The notes under the pieces were generated by a model, which saw only the letters and a list, made by a program, of their open reading frames with translations, ran no database searches and was not told the DNA's origin. A stretch of DNA of 5,037 bases from Pedobacter sp. UBA5917 (GTDB taxonomy: Bacteria > Bacteroidota > Bacteroidia > Sphingobacteriales > Sphingobacteriaceae): positions 1 to 5,037 of the forward strand of contig NZ_DJDT01000307.1 in the NCBI RefSeq assembly GCF_002432345.1, in the 5' to 3' direction. Shown in pieces: positions 1 to 5,032 of the stretch. Each line of letters begins with the position of its first letter. The first letter of the stretch is position 1. The position numbers and the translations under genes are program-made.

Positions 1-582
1 GTGGTGGTTGCCGCCGCCCGGTTGTTTTTGCTGGCGGTTTTCATCGCGTTGTGGCTTTTCCTGTTTTTCTTTTGGCTCCTGTTTCTGTTTCGGCGCAACC
101 GGAAGTACTTCTGCACTTTCTTCGATCAAAGCCGAAATCGGTTTTACACTTTCTTCGGTTTCAATAATCCTGTCAGGCTGTCTTTCTGGTTGCTGGTGCT
201 GTGGCTCATCAAAAAGGGTTACCGATTCTCTTTTTCTCGCTACAGGAGCAGCTTCATCTTTATTTAACCTTGCTCTTTTTTTAACCGGTTTATCTTCGGT
301 TACCGCAGGTTTCTCTGCTACAACTTCGGATGCTGCTGCTGCCGCTGCTGCAACTTTTGGTGCTCTTTTGGCTTTTGGTGCAGGCGCTGCTGCAACAGGT
401 TCGATTTCACTATATGGATCTGAAGATGCAGCCTTGGCAGCATTTATAATTTCCTGTTGGTGTAATAATACTTCAACAAGGTCGATTTTTCTTAGGGAGT
501 CGGCATTTTCAATGCCATAGCTTTTTGCCAGCTCACGTAATTCTGTTGTGAGCTTATCATTTAATTCTGTTTTGCTAAACAT
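1..582 (-). CDS. rho: Transcription termination factor Rho, N-terminal part (cut by the left window edge)
   Basis: Rho is the hexameric RNA-dependent ATPase that ends transcription at unstructured, untranslated RNA. Reading the minus strand from the ATG at 582-580 gives 194 codons with no stop before the edge. Residues about 5-47 form the Rho_N (SAP-like) helical domain, with the motif ELRELAKSYGIENADSLRK and then a DLVEVLLHQQEII helix, as in Bacteroidota Rho. From about residue 50 the protein is low-complexity: Ala/Pro-rich (A78-A84 is a seven-alanine run), then Lys/Glu-rich, then Gln/Lys/Pro/Gly-rich near 165-194. Such a long disordered insertion before the RNA-binding domain is typical of Bacteroidota Rho. 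The cold-shock-like RNA-binding and Walker ATPase domains must lie outside the window, so they are not seen here. The gene is divergent from pyrF, with a 422-bp spacer. A stem-loop lies 36 bp upstream of the start codon. Identification rests on the N-terminal domain and the composition. Confidence 0.9.
   Translation of the reverse strand, partial: MFSKTELNDKLTTELRELAKSYGIENADSLRKIDLVEVLLHQQEIINAAKAASSDPYSEIEPVAAAPAPKAKRAPKVAAAAAAASEVVAEKPAVTEDKPVKKRARLNKDEAAPVARKRESVTLFDEPQHQQPERQPDRIIETEESVKPISALIEESAEVLPVAPKQKQEPKEKQEKPQRDENRQQKQPGGGNHH
331..351. repeat. TGC trinucleotide run encoding the Rho poly-alanine tract
   Basis: Seven consecutive TGC-type triplets on the plus strand, one of them changed to CGC, read as GCA/GCG alanine codons 78-84 of rho on the minus strand. 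Triplet runs can change length by slippage without breaking the frame, so this tract may vary in length between strains. That last point is inference. Confidence 0.6.
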
Positions 583-617
583 TCTAAATATATATGTTTC
601 AAGAAATTTGTCATTTT

Positions 618-644
618 TTTATAACGGATGTTTTCTGTTATAAA
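618..644 (-). promoter_or_regulatory. Stem-loop in the presumed rho 5' leader
   Basis: The arms 618-628 and 634-644 (TTTATAACGGA and TCTGTTATAAA on the plus strand) are complementary at 10 of 11 positions around a 5-nt loop. In the rho transcript the one imperfect pair is a C-A mismatch. The structure ends 36 bp upstream of the rho start codon. Rho is known to autoregulate by leader attenuation in some bacteria, so a control role is possible, but that is inference. There is no U-run typical of an intrinsic terminator after it in the rho direction. Confidence 0.4.
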
Positions 645-781
645 TCTGCAGGCCTAAAAATATTTGTGTTAGCGTAAGCCCGGCTTTTTCAATTGTGTAT
701 AAATTCTTAAGGCTATAAAACATTAAATGAGTAATCGGGACAATGCTCAAACTGTTTCATAATTGTTTATAAGCTGAATAA

Positions 782-798
782 AAAGCAAACTTTGCTTT
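782..798. promoter_or_regulatory. 17-bp perfect palindrome, possible operator
   Basis: AAAGCAAA, a central C, then TTTGCTTT: an 8-bp perfect inverted repeat with a 1-bp centre in the rho/pyrF spacer. The short centre makes a full RNA hairpin impossible and fits a dimeric protein-binding site better. It lies just downstream, in the rho direction, of the candidate rho -7 box at 812-819, where a repressor could act. No known regulator is assigned. Confidence 0.3.
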
Positions 799-811
799 CA
801 AAAAAGGATTA

Positions 812-819
812 CAAAAATA
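812..819 (-). promoter_or_regulatory. Candidate -7 box for rho
   Basis: Read on the minus strand this is TATTTTTG, a full match to the Bacteroidota -7 consensus TAnnTTTG. I found no matching -33 TTTG/TTG box about 19-21 bp upstream, so the call is weak. In such AT-rich DNA chance matches are expected. Confidence 0.2.
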
Positions 820-978
820 AATCTTGATAAAATTTTTCTGGGAATATTCAGATAAACGGTTGAGAAATTATGGTGCAATTGTATGTATTTGAAACGTAAT
901 CTGCAAGCAAAAGTTTAAAATGTTTATAAAAATATTTTTTTTGGGATTTTTTTATGTCCCATAAAACTTAAAAATCTT

Positions 979-986
979 CATATTTG
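979..986 (+). promoter_or_regulatory. Candidate -7 box for pyrF
   Basis: CATATTTG matches TAnnTTTG at all positions except the first. It would place the transcription start near 993, a leader of about 12 nt before the ATG at 1005, which is common in this phylum. The -33 region has no clear TTTG at the right spacing. If the box is real, the upstream in-frame TTG at 984 lies within the promoter and cannot be the start codon. Confidence 0.3.
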
Positions 987-1004
987 CAGCAAATAAGCCC
1001 ATAT

Positions 1005-1835
1005 ATGACAAAACAACAACTTTTTGAGCAGATACAAAAAAAACGTTCATTTTTATGTGTCGGATTAGATTCTTCACTGGATAAGATCCCGAAACACCTG
1101 TTAAAATATGAAAATCCGATCCTCGAATTCAATAAACAGATTATCGATGCCACAAAAGATCTTTGCGTAGCTTATAAACCCAATACCGCTTTTTACGAAT
1201 GTTATGGTAAAAAAGGATGGGAAACTTTGATCGAAACCTGGAAATACATTCCAAAGGATATTTTTTCTATTGCCGATGCAAAACGCGGTGATATCGGTAA
1301 TACTTCTGCCATGTACGCCGAAACCTTTTTTAATGAGGCTTCATCAGAAATGAGTTTCGATTCGGTTACTGTTGCACCTTACATGGGAAGCGATTCGGTT
1401 ACCCCGTTTTTAACCTTTAAAGATAAATGGGTAATTCTTTTGGCTTTAACCTCGAACAGTGGACATGCCGATTTCCAATTGCAGGAAATTGGTGAAGATA
1501 AACTTTTCGAAAAAGTGCTTAAAACCTCGCAAACATGGGCTACAGATGAGCAGATGATGTATGTTGTAGGCGCTACACGCGGTGCGGCCTTTGGCGATGT
1601 GCGTAAACTGGCTCCTGATCATTTTCTTTTGGTGCCGGGTGTTGGTGCGCAGGGAGGGGATTTGAAAGAAGTTTGTAAATACGGGTTAAATTCGCAGTGT
1701 GGATTGTTGATCAACTCATCAAGAGGGATTATTTATGCCAGCCAGGGCGAAGATTTTGCAGAAAAGGCAAGGCAGGAGGCATTGAAACTGCAAAAAGACA
1801 TGGAGCAGATATTGCTTGATACGGGATTGGTGTAG
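1005..1835 (+). CDS. pyrF: Orotidine 5'-phosphate decarboxylase (group 2)
   Basis: PyrF catalyses the last step of de novo UMP synthesis, decarboxylating OMP to UMP in the cytoplasm. The protein has 276 residues, right for the long bacterial group-2 form rather than the roughly 230-residue E. coli type. Visible motifs of the TIM barrel are: VGLDSS at 19-24 (substrate Asp22), YKPNTAFYE at 57-65 with Lys58, the catalytic signature DAKRGDIGNT at 91-100 (Asp91, Lys93, Asp96), VAPYMGSD at 123-130, and the phosphate-binding PGVGAQGGD at 211-219 with NSSRGIIYAS at 237-246. All expected catalytic residues are present, so it should be active. The ATG at 1005 was chosen because MTKQQLFEQI is the usual family start. 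An in-frame TTG at 984 would add seven residues (MQQISPY) but overlaps the putative -7 box. The gene stands alone, divergent from rho and followed by intergenic repeats. No other pyrimidine genes are nearby. Confidence 0.96.
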   Translation: MTKQQLFEQIQKKRSFLCVGLDSSLDKIPKHLLKYENPILEFNKQIIDATKDLCVAYKPNTAFYECYGKKGWETLIETWKYIPKDIFSIADAKRGDIGNTSAMYAETFFNEASSEMSFDSVTVAPYMGSDSVTPFLTFKDKWVILLALTSNSGHADFQLQEIGEDKLFEKVLKTSQTWATDEQMMYVVGATRGAAFGDVRKLAPDHFLLVPGVGAQGGDLKEVCKYGLNSQCGLLINSSRGIIYASQGEDFAEKARQEALKLQKDMEQILLDTGLV

Positions 1836-1869
1836 TTAATTCCTATCACAAAGCAAGTCTTCCATAGTT

Positions 1870-1976
1870 CGTCATTTCGAGCGGAGTGCAACGCAGGCGA
1901 GAACCTGAAGGCTCAGCGAAACTAAATCTGTCTTGGATAGATCTCTCCGCTCCACTGCGTTTCGGTCGAGATGACG
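1870..1976. repeat. 107-bp intergenic repeat unit with inverted ends
   Basis: The left end, CGTCATTTCGAGCGG (1870-1884), is the reverse complement of the right end (1962-1976) at 12 of 15 positions, and two of the three differences would be G-U pairs in RNA. Inside, GCGGAG (1881-1886) is also complementary to CTCCGC (1945-1950). The unit is GC-richer than nearby spacers and starts 35 bp after the pyrF stop. GTCATTTCGA...GCGGAG-type sequences are familiar to me as dispersed intergenic repeats of Bacteroidota, though copy number cannot be judged here. When transcribed it would fold strongly and may end or stabilise the pyrF message. No transposase is encoded. Confidence 0.6.
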
Positions 1977-1991
1977 TTCGTTTATTAAGTT

Positions 1992-2017
1992 GTCATCCTG
2001 AGCGGAGTCGAAGGATC
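1992..2017. repeat. 26-bp intergenic repeat related to the preceding unit
   Basis: The first 17 bases, GTCATCCTGAGCGGAGT, match 1871-1887 in direct orientation at 14 of 17 positions. The element also contains the inverted pair ATCCT (1995-1999) and AGGAT (2012-2016) around a 12-nt loop. GTCATCCTGAGCGGAGTCGAAGGATC-like elements are commonly seen between genes in Bacteroidota genomes; this is from memory. It lies 15 bp after the 107-bp unit, suggesting that these elements gather at the same site. Confidence 0.55.
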
Positions 2018-2182
2018 TTTACCGAGTTATTGATGAAGACTCTGTCCTGATTGCGCATATTCAATAGTTATCAGATAAAACTACTTTCTATAGTCACTTC
2101 GATTTCTTTACTAAAAGTGATATATTCTTTTACATATCATAGATTTTAATTTACAAGCCTCAGGAATTCCTTATCTTGAAGC

Positions 2183-3466
2183 ATGAATTTTCCGGAAGAT
2201 TTTCTTCATTATGTATGGCAGTTCAGGTCGTTTGATTATAACGACCTGCAGACCACCAGTGGTGAAAGCCTGAAAATCATCAATCCCGGGCTGCTCAATA
2301 AAAACGCCGGACCGGATTTTTTTCATGCCAAGATCGAAATAGGCGATACCACCTGGGCAGGTAATGTAGAAATACACATCAGATCATCCGATTGGCTGAA
2401 ACACTATCATCAGAAAGATCCATCTTACGAAAATGTGATCCTGCATGTGGTTTACGAGCATGATGTTGAAATAAAAAGAATGGACGATACGGTTCTGCCT
2501 GTTTTAGAGTTGAAAAGGCGTATTTCTGCTGATCTGATCAAAAAATACGAAAACCTGTTCCTTACCTTAACCGATTTTCCCTGCGTTGCCCAGATTGGAA
2601 CCGTTGATCCGTTAATTGTTGATTCTTTTTTATCGAGGACTTTGGTGGAACGCTTTGAGCAAAAAACTCATGCGGTAACAGAATGCCTAAACGAACTGAA
2701 CGGGAACTGGGATGAAACTTTTTTCCGTTTCCTGGCCCGGAATTTTGGTTTCAAAATAAATGCACTGCCCTTTGAGCTTCTTGCAAAAGCAGTTCCGCAA
2801 AATATTTATGCAAAACATAAGGATAACCCACTTCAGATTGAAGCATTGGTTTTTGGTGCTGCGGGTTTTTTAAACGATCAGTTTGATGAAGCATACCCTA
2901 AAAAACTAAAGGCCGAATTCCAGTTCCTTAAAAAGAAATATAATATCAAACCGGTTGAAGTTTCGGTGTGGAAATTTATGAGGATGCGTCCGCAGAACTT
3001 TCCAACCATCCGTTTGGCCCAGTTTGCAGCACTGATTGTTAAGGCCAATCATCTTTTTTCTAAGATAATGGAAATAAAAGAGGTGGATAGGTTACGTTCT
3101 TTATTCGAAAGCCTGCCGGTAAATGATTACTGGAAAACACACTATCACTTTAAAAAAGAAGCTTCTTCCGTAAATATCCAGATCGGCAAAATATCGGTTG
3201 ATAATATCCTGTTAAATACGGTAACGTTATTTTTGTTTGGCTATGGGAAACACACCGATACACGGTTTTACATTAACAGGGCAGTAAAATTACTGGAAAC
3301 CTTACCGGCCGAACAAAATGCAATTATTGATAAGTATGTTGCAGCAGGATTGCATGTTCGGCATGCATTTACCTCACAGGGGATTTTACAGTTGAAAAAG
3401 CAGTATTGTGATACAAAAAAATGTCTATCTTGTGGTATCGGAATTAAAATTTTAAAACAGGCTTAA
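2183..3466 (+). CDS. DUF2851 family protein of unknown function
   Basis: The 427-residue product matches my memory of DUF2851, a conserved Bacteroidota family of about this length without an assigned function. The hallmark N-terminal block runs from about 35 to 93: NPGLLNKNAGPDF, then GNVEIHIRSSDWLKHYH (60-76) and YENVILHVVYEHD (82-94). Pro44-Asp45 followed by Glu63-Ile-His65 resembles the PD-(D/E)XK nuclease core with His in place of Lys; this is inference. The middle and C-terminal parts look mainly helical. The C-terminus has a cysteine trio, Cys409, Cys414 and Cys417 (YCDTKKCLSCGIG), which could bind metal. No signal peptide or membrane segment is seen, so it is probably cytoplasmic. The ATG at 2183 fits the family start MNFPEDFLHYVWQ. 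The 71-residue gene follows after 48 bp and may share its transcript. Family call firm, function unknown. Confidence 0.88.
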   Translation: MNFPEDFLHYVWQFRSFDYNDLQTTSGESLKIINPGLLNKNAGPDFFHAKIEIGDTTWAGNVEIHIRSSDWLKHYHQKDPSYENVILHVVYEHDVEIKRMDDTVLPVLELKRRISADLIKKYENLFLTLTDFPCVAQIGTVDPLIVDSFLSRTLVERFEQKTHAVTECLNELNGNWDETFFRFLARNFGFKINALPFELLAKAVPQNIYAKHKDNPLQIEALVFGAAGFLNDQFDEAYPKKLKAEFQFLKKKYNIKPVEVSVWKFMRMRPQNFPTIRLAQFAALIVKANHLFSKIMEIKEVDRLRSLFESLPVNDYWKTHYHFKKEASSVNIQIGKISVDNILLNTVTLFLFGYGKHTDTRFYINRAVKLLETLPAEQNAIIDKYVAAGLHVRHAFTSQGILQLKKQYCDTKKCLSCGIGIKILKQA

Positions 3467-3514
3467 TTCTCAATATTTACCAAACTTTCTAACCTATAAT
3501 CCGTTTAAGACATT

Positions 3515-3730
3515 ATGGAATTCCCACATGAGCTAAAAGAACTTTATCCCGATCAGATTATCGAAGTTAGGGGCAATGCAGATGCCTTAACAGTTATATT
3601 GCGCAAGGAAGCTGATATTCATAAATTTAAGGCCGAACTGGTTAAAAAGTTCTCCGGTTTGGAAGAACACCAGACCCTTTTTATCAAACACGAGGATAAA
3701 CAGGATTTTGAAAAACTGGTTCTGGAATAG
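3515..3730 (+). CDS. Small conserved-looking protein of unknown function (71 residues)
   Basis: I do not recognise this protein. It is 71 residues, highly charged (many Lys, Glu, Asp), with no signal peptide, membrane segment or cysteine, so it should be a soluble cytoplasmic protein. The pattern suggests a small alpha/beta fold: IIEVRGN (residues 15-21), LTVILRKE (25-32), a helix at about 34-47 (DIHKFKAELVKKFS), TLFIKHE (54-60), then a final helix. That order (beta-beta-alpha-beta-alpha) is only a reading of hydrophobic spacing. The frame is open, codon use resembles its neighbours, and it lies in the same direction 48 bp after DUF2851, which supports a real, perhaps co-transcribed gene. The opposite strand offers no better frame here. 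The ATG at 3515 is the first in-frame start. Confidence 0.65.
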   Translation: MEFPHELKELYPDQIIEVRGNADALTVILRKEADIHKFKAELVKKFSGLEEHQTLFIKHEDKQDFEKLVLE

Positions 3731-3866
3731 TTAAAGATCGAAATTTAAATTATTGCCTGTTTAACCAATTAATTTATTTAAATTAGAACTGGAAAACAAA
3801 TCCATCATCCGGGAGCAATAATTTGTTGTGCGATACCGTTAATAGGGTTTTAAAAATGAGCTGAAA
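3731..3866. other. AT-rich spacer before the PspC-like gene
   Basis: This is 136 bp without a gene. It contains an AT-only inverted repeat, TAATTTA-TT-TAAATTA (3770-3785), and TAATTTG at 3818-3824, which resembles a -7 box with one base less spacing than consensus. Its length and composition allow a separate promoter for the gene at 3867. No terminator with a GC-rich stem and T-run is seen. Confidence 0.4.
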
Positions 3867-4085
3867 ATGTTTCAGAGAATTATAACTTATTTTGAGCAGC
3901 AGAGTTTTGGTGTATCTACCTATTTAGCCAATAAACTGAATATGAGTACGGCAAAAGTGCGTTTATTCTTTATTTATTCGTCTTTTTTAGCGGTGGGTTT
4001 CCCGATCCTCTTCTATTTTTTGGCCGCGGTAGTGCTCGATATCCGTACCTATATGAAAAGAATGCGCTTGAGAATATGGGAGTAA
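3867..4085 (+). CDS. Small PspC-domain-like membrane protein
   Basis: The 72-residue product carries the PspC pattern: an N-terminal FGVSTYLANKLNMS (14-27, equivalent to the family's GVCAGLAEYFGI), then VRLFFIYSSFLAVGFPILFY (31-50), continuing as one hydrophobic helix to about residue 57, and a basic tail RTYMKRMRLR (60-69). In E. coli the PspC protein belongs to the phage-shock response and senses inner-membrane stress with PspB. Short stand-alone PspC-domain proteins are common in Bacteroidota and their roles are largely untested, so a regulatory function should not be assumed. No pspA, pspB or pspF homologue is visible in the window. The tail is positively charged, so the C-terminus is probably cytoplasmic. 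The start is the ATG at 3867; a three-codon frame, ATG AGC TGA (3856-3864), precedes it by two bases. It converges on the ankyrin gene. Confidence 0.75.
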   Translation: MFQRIITYFEQQSFGVSTYLANKLNMSTAKVRLFFIYSSFLAVGFPILFYFLAAVVLDIRTYMKRMRLRIWE

Positions 4086-4086
4086 G

Positions 4087-4173
4087 CATGTAAGATGTTT
4101 AATGTAAAATGGATAATGGAAGAGTAAATCTGCACTTTGGACTAAAGACTTATGACTTTGGACTCACGACTAA
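4087..4173. repeat. Degenerate 7-bp tandem repeat filling the convergent spacer
   Basis: Almost all DNA between the stop codons of the PspC-like and ankyrin genes follows a 7-bp period. The first block (4087-4128) reads nATGnnn five times (ATG at 4088, 4095, 4102, 4109 and 4116), then gAGTaaa. After a 4-base slip (4129-4132) the second block (4133-4173) reads cACTnnn once and gACTnnn five times (GACT at 4140, 4147, 4154, 4161 and 4168). The last unit reaches the final base of the ankyrin stop codon. Such short heptad arrays recall the STRR repeats of cyanobacteria, and similar GACTnnn strings occur, as I recall, between genes in Sphingobacteriaceae. Function unknown. Confidence 0.7.
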
Positions 4174-4830
4174 TTAATCATCGTCTCTTAAAATTTCTGC
4201 AATTTCATTAAAACCTTTTTCAGCAGCCAAATCGGCAGGTAATTTGCCACCTTCCATGCGTAAGCTAACTTCTGCGCCGTGTTCTAAAAGTACAATAATC
4301 ATTTCTATGTTCCCCAATTGCGCTGCGGTGTGTAATGGCGCAAGACCTGCTTTTTGGCAAACATTTGGATAGGCCCCGGCATCAAGCAGCATTTTGGTGA
4401 TGTTGAAATTATTGGCTGCTACGGCTGAGTGAATAGGGAATACGTTAAAGCCATTTTTTGAAGCCAGGTTAACATCTGCTCCTTTCGATATCAGGAAACG
4501 GGCTAAATCTTCGTGGCCGAAATAACAGGCGAGGCCAAGTGGCGTAAAACCATCTTCAGAAAATTGGTTAATGCTATCGGGATTTTGGAAAATCAACATG
4601 CTGGCCGCATCAAATTTGCCAACTGCACAAGCCTCGAATAAGGTTAAGTTATCTACAAATTCGGCAATTAAGTCGGCTATTTCCTGCTTTTTATAATAAC
4701 AGGCCAATAATAACGGCGAAATATGATGGGAGGTATCAATGCTGGCCAATTTTGGGTTTTCTACCAAAATTTCTTTTACCGATTGTAAATTTCCTGCCTC
4801 AATTTGTTCTTCGAGCTGCGCTATACCCAT
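4174..4830 (-). CDS. Ankyrin repeat protein
   Basis: This 218-residue protein is built almost entirely of ankyrin repeats, the helix-turn-helix units that serve as protein-binding surfaces. The clearest are at about 93-125 (DGFTPLGLACYFGHEDLARFLISKGADVN), 126-159 (PIHSAVAANNFNITKMLLDAGAYPN) and 161-193 (APLHTAAQLGNIEMIIVLLEHGAEV). More degenerate units lie at about 5-30, 35-58 (SPLLLACYYKKQEIADLI) and 61-90 (LFEACAVGKFDAASMLI), and the C-terminal unit at 194-216 (LPADLAAEKGFNEIAEILR) acts as a cap. That makes about seven repeats. There is no signal peptide, membrane segment or other domain, so it is probably a cytoplasmic adaptor or inhibitor; its partner is unknown. The ATG at 4830 gives an N-terminus that enters the first repeat directly. 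The gene converges on the PspC-like gene, and no same-strand partner is visible in the 207 bp upstream. Confidence 0.93.
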   Translation of the reverse strand: MGIAQLEEQIEAGNLQSVKEILVENPKLASIDTSHHISPLLLACYYKKQEIADLIAEFVDNLTLFEACAVGKFDAASMLIFQNPDSINQFSEDGFTPLGLACYFGHEDLARFLISKGADVNLASKNGFNVFPIHSAVAANNFNITKMLLDAGAYPNVCQKAGLAPLHTAAQLGNIEMIIVLLEHGAEVSLRMEGGKLPADLAAEKGFNEIAEILRDDD

Positions 4831-4927
4831 AATGTTATTTAAAAATCGACTTAAATTACCAAAAATTAAGGAATTGTAAACTTTATTGCCTAAATATATA
4901 TAGTGTGAAGCAAAATAACAACTCTAC

Positions 4928-4962
4928 CAGGCCTCGTAGGTGTTTAAAACCTATAAGGTCTG
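4928..4962. repeat. Palindromic intergenic repeat (14-bp arms)
   Basis: The arms 4928-4941 (CAGGCCTCGTAGGT) and 4949-4962 (ACCTATAAGGTCTG) pair at 13 of 14 positions if two G-U pairs are counted, around the 7-base loop GTTTAAA. ACCTnnnAGGTCT palindromes of this kind are, from memory, a frequent dispersed intergenic element in Bacteroidota. The decayed arms suggest an old copy. Confidence 0.55.
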
Positions 4963-4966
4963 TAAA

Positions 4967-5012
4967 GAACGAAAGACCCAGGTAAAATAAACCTGATAGA
5001 ACGTAAAGCCCG
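4967..5012. repeat. Direct repeat flanking a small stem-loop
   Basis: AGAACGAAAGACCC (4967-4980) and AGAACGTAAAGCCC (4999-5012) are close direct copies 32 bp apart. Between them CAGGT (4979-4983) and ACCTG (4991-4995) form a perfect 5-bp inverted repeat with loop AAAATAA. The arrangement looks like part of a larger composite repeat that continues beyond the window. Confidence 0.45.
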
Positions 5013-5015
5013 GAT

Positions 5016-5032
5016 CCCGATTTTTCATCGGG
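5016..5032. repeat. Stem-loop CCCGAT/ATCGGG at the right edge
   Basis: CCCGAT (5016-5021) and ATCGGG (5027-5032) form a perfect 6-bp stem with loop TTTTC. It could be part of an intrinsic terminator for a gene entering from the right, but the sequence after it on the plus strand (AGAGG) has no T-run and the minus-strand continuation (GGATCCGGGC) has none either. I read it as a part of the composite repeat rather than a terminator. Confidence 0.45.

Larger units (their letters stand above)
583..1004. other. Divergent rho/pyrF intergenic region
   Basis: This is 422 bp of AT-rich DNA with no convincing reading frame on either strand. It must hold the promoters for rho (minus) and pyrF (plus). 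Visible elements are a stem-loop at 618-644, a 17-bp palindrome at 782-798, a TATTTTTG box on the minus strand at 819-812 and a CATATTTG box on the plus strand at 979-986. No Shine-Dalgarno sequence stands before either start codon, as expected in Bacteroidota, where AT-rich leaders are usual. The rho leader would be long (about 220 nt) if the minus-strand box is the real one. Confidence 0.6.
1836..2182. other. Intergenic region between pyrF and the DUF2851 gene
   Basis: This 347-bp gap has no credible gene. Its left half (to about 2017) is GC-richer than the surrounding spacers and holds two related repeat elements, listed separately. The right half is AT-rich and presumably contains the promoter for the DUF2851 gene. 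TATCTTG at 2172-2178, five bases before the start codon, resembles a -7 box lacking one T, but it lies so close to the ATG that it would give an almost leaderless transcript. Confidence 0.6.

Noticed and set aside
1..520. Two long plus-strand open frames over the first 520 bases
   Set aside because: They are antisense to rho. Their products are Phe/Leu/Cys/Ser-rich strings produced by reading the Lys/Glu/Gln/Ala-rich Rho codons backwards, whereas the minus strand gives a recognisable Rho_N domain.
942..961. Inverted repeat TGGGA/TCCCA before pyrF as a terminator
   Set aside because: Only five pairs with a 10-nt loop, and no T-run after the stem in either direction; the T-run on the plus strand is before it.
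984..1004. TTG at 984 as the pyrF start, adding seven residues
   Set aside because: The ATG at 1005 gives the usual family N-terminus and the TTG falls inside the candidate -7 box.
968..1153. Minus-strand open frame overlapping the pyrF start
   Set aside because: It is antisense to well-conserved PyrF codons and matches no family I recognise.
2118..2139. Inverted repeat TGATAT/ATATCA upstream of the DUF2851 gene
   Set aside because: Six AT-rich pairs across a 10-nt loop are expected by chance in this composition.
2171..2377. Minus-strand open frame over the start of DUF2851
   Set aside because: It is the shadow of the conserved DUF2851 N-terminal block and has no independent support.
3856..3864. 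ATG AGC TGA as a regulatory upstream frame before the PspC-like gene
   Set aside because: A three-codon frame in AT-rich leader DNA is easily due to chance and nothing else supports it.
4087..4173. CRISPR-like array
   Set aside because: The period is 7 bp with no spacer-sized unique segments and no cas genes; it is a short tandem repeat.
5016..5032. Intrinsic terminator at the right edge
   Set aside because: The stem is good but no T-run follows it on either strand within the window; it fits the composite repeat better.
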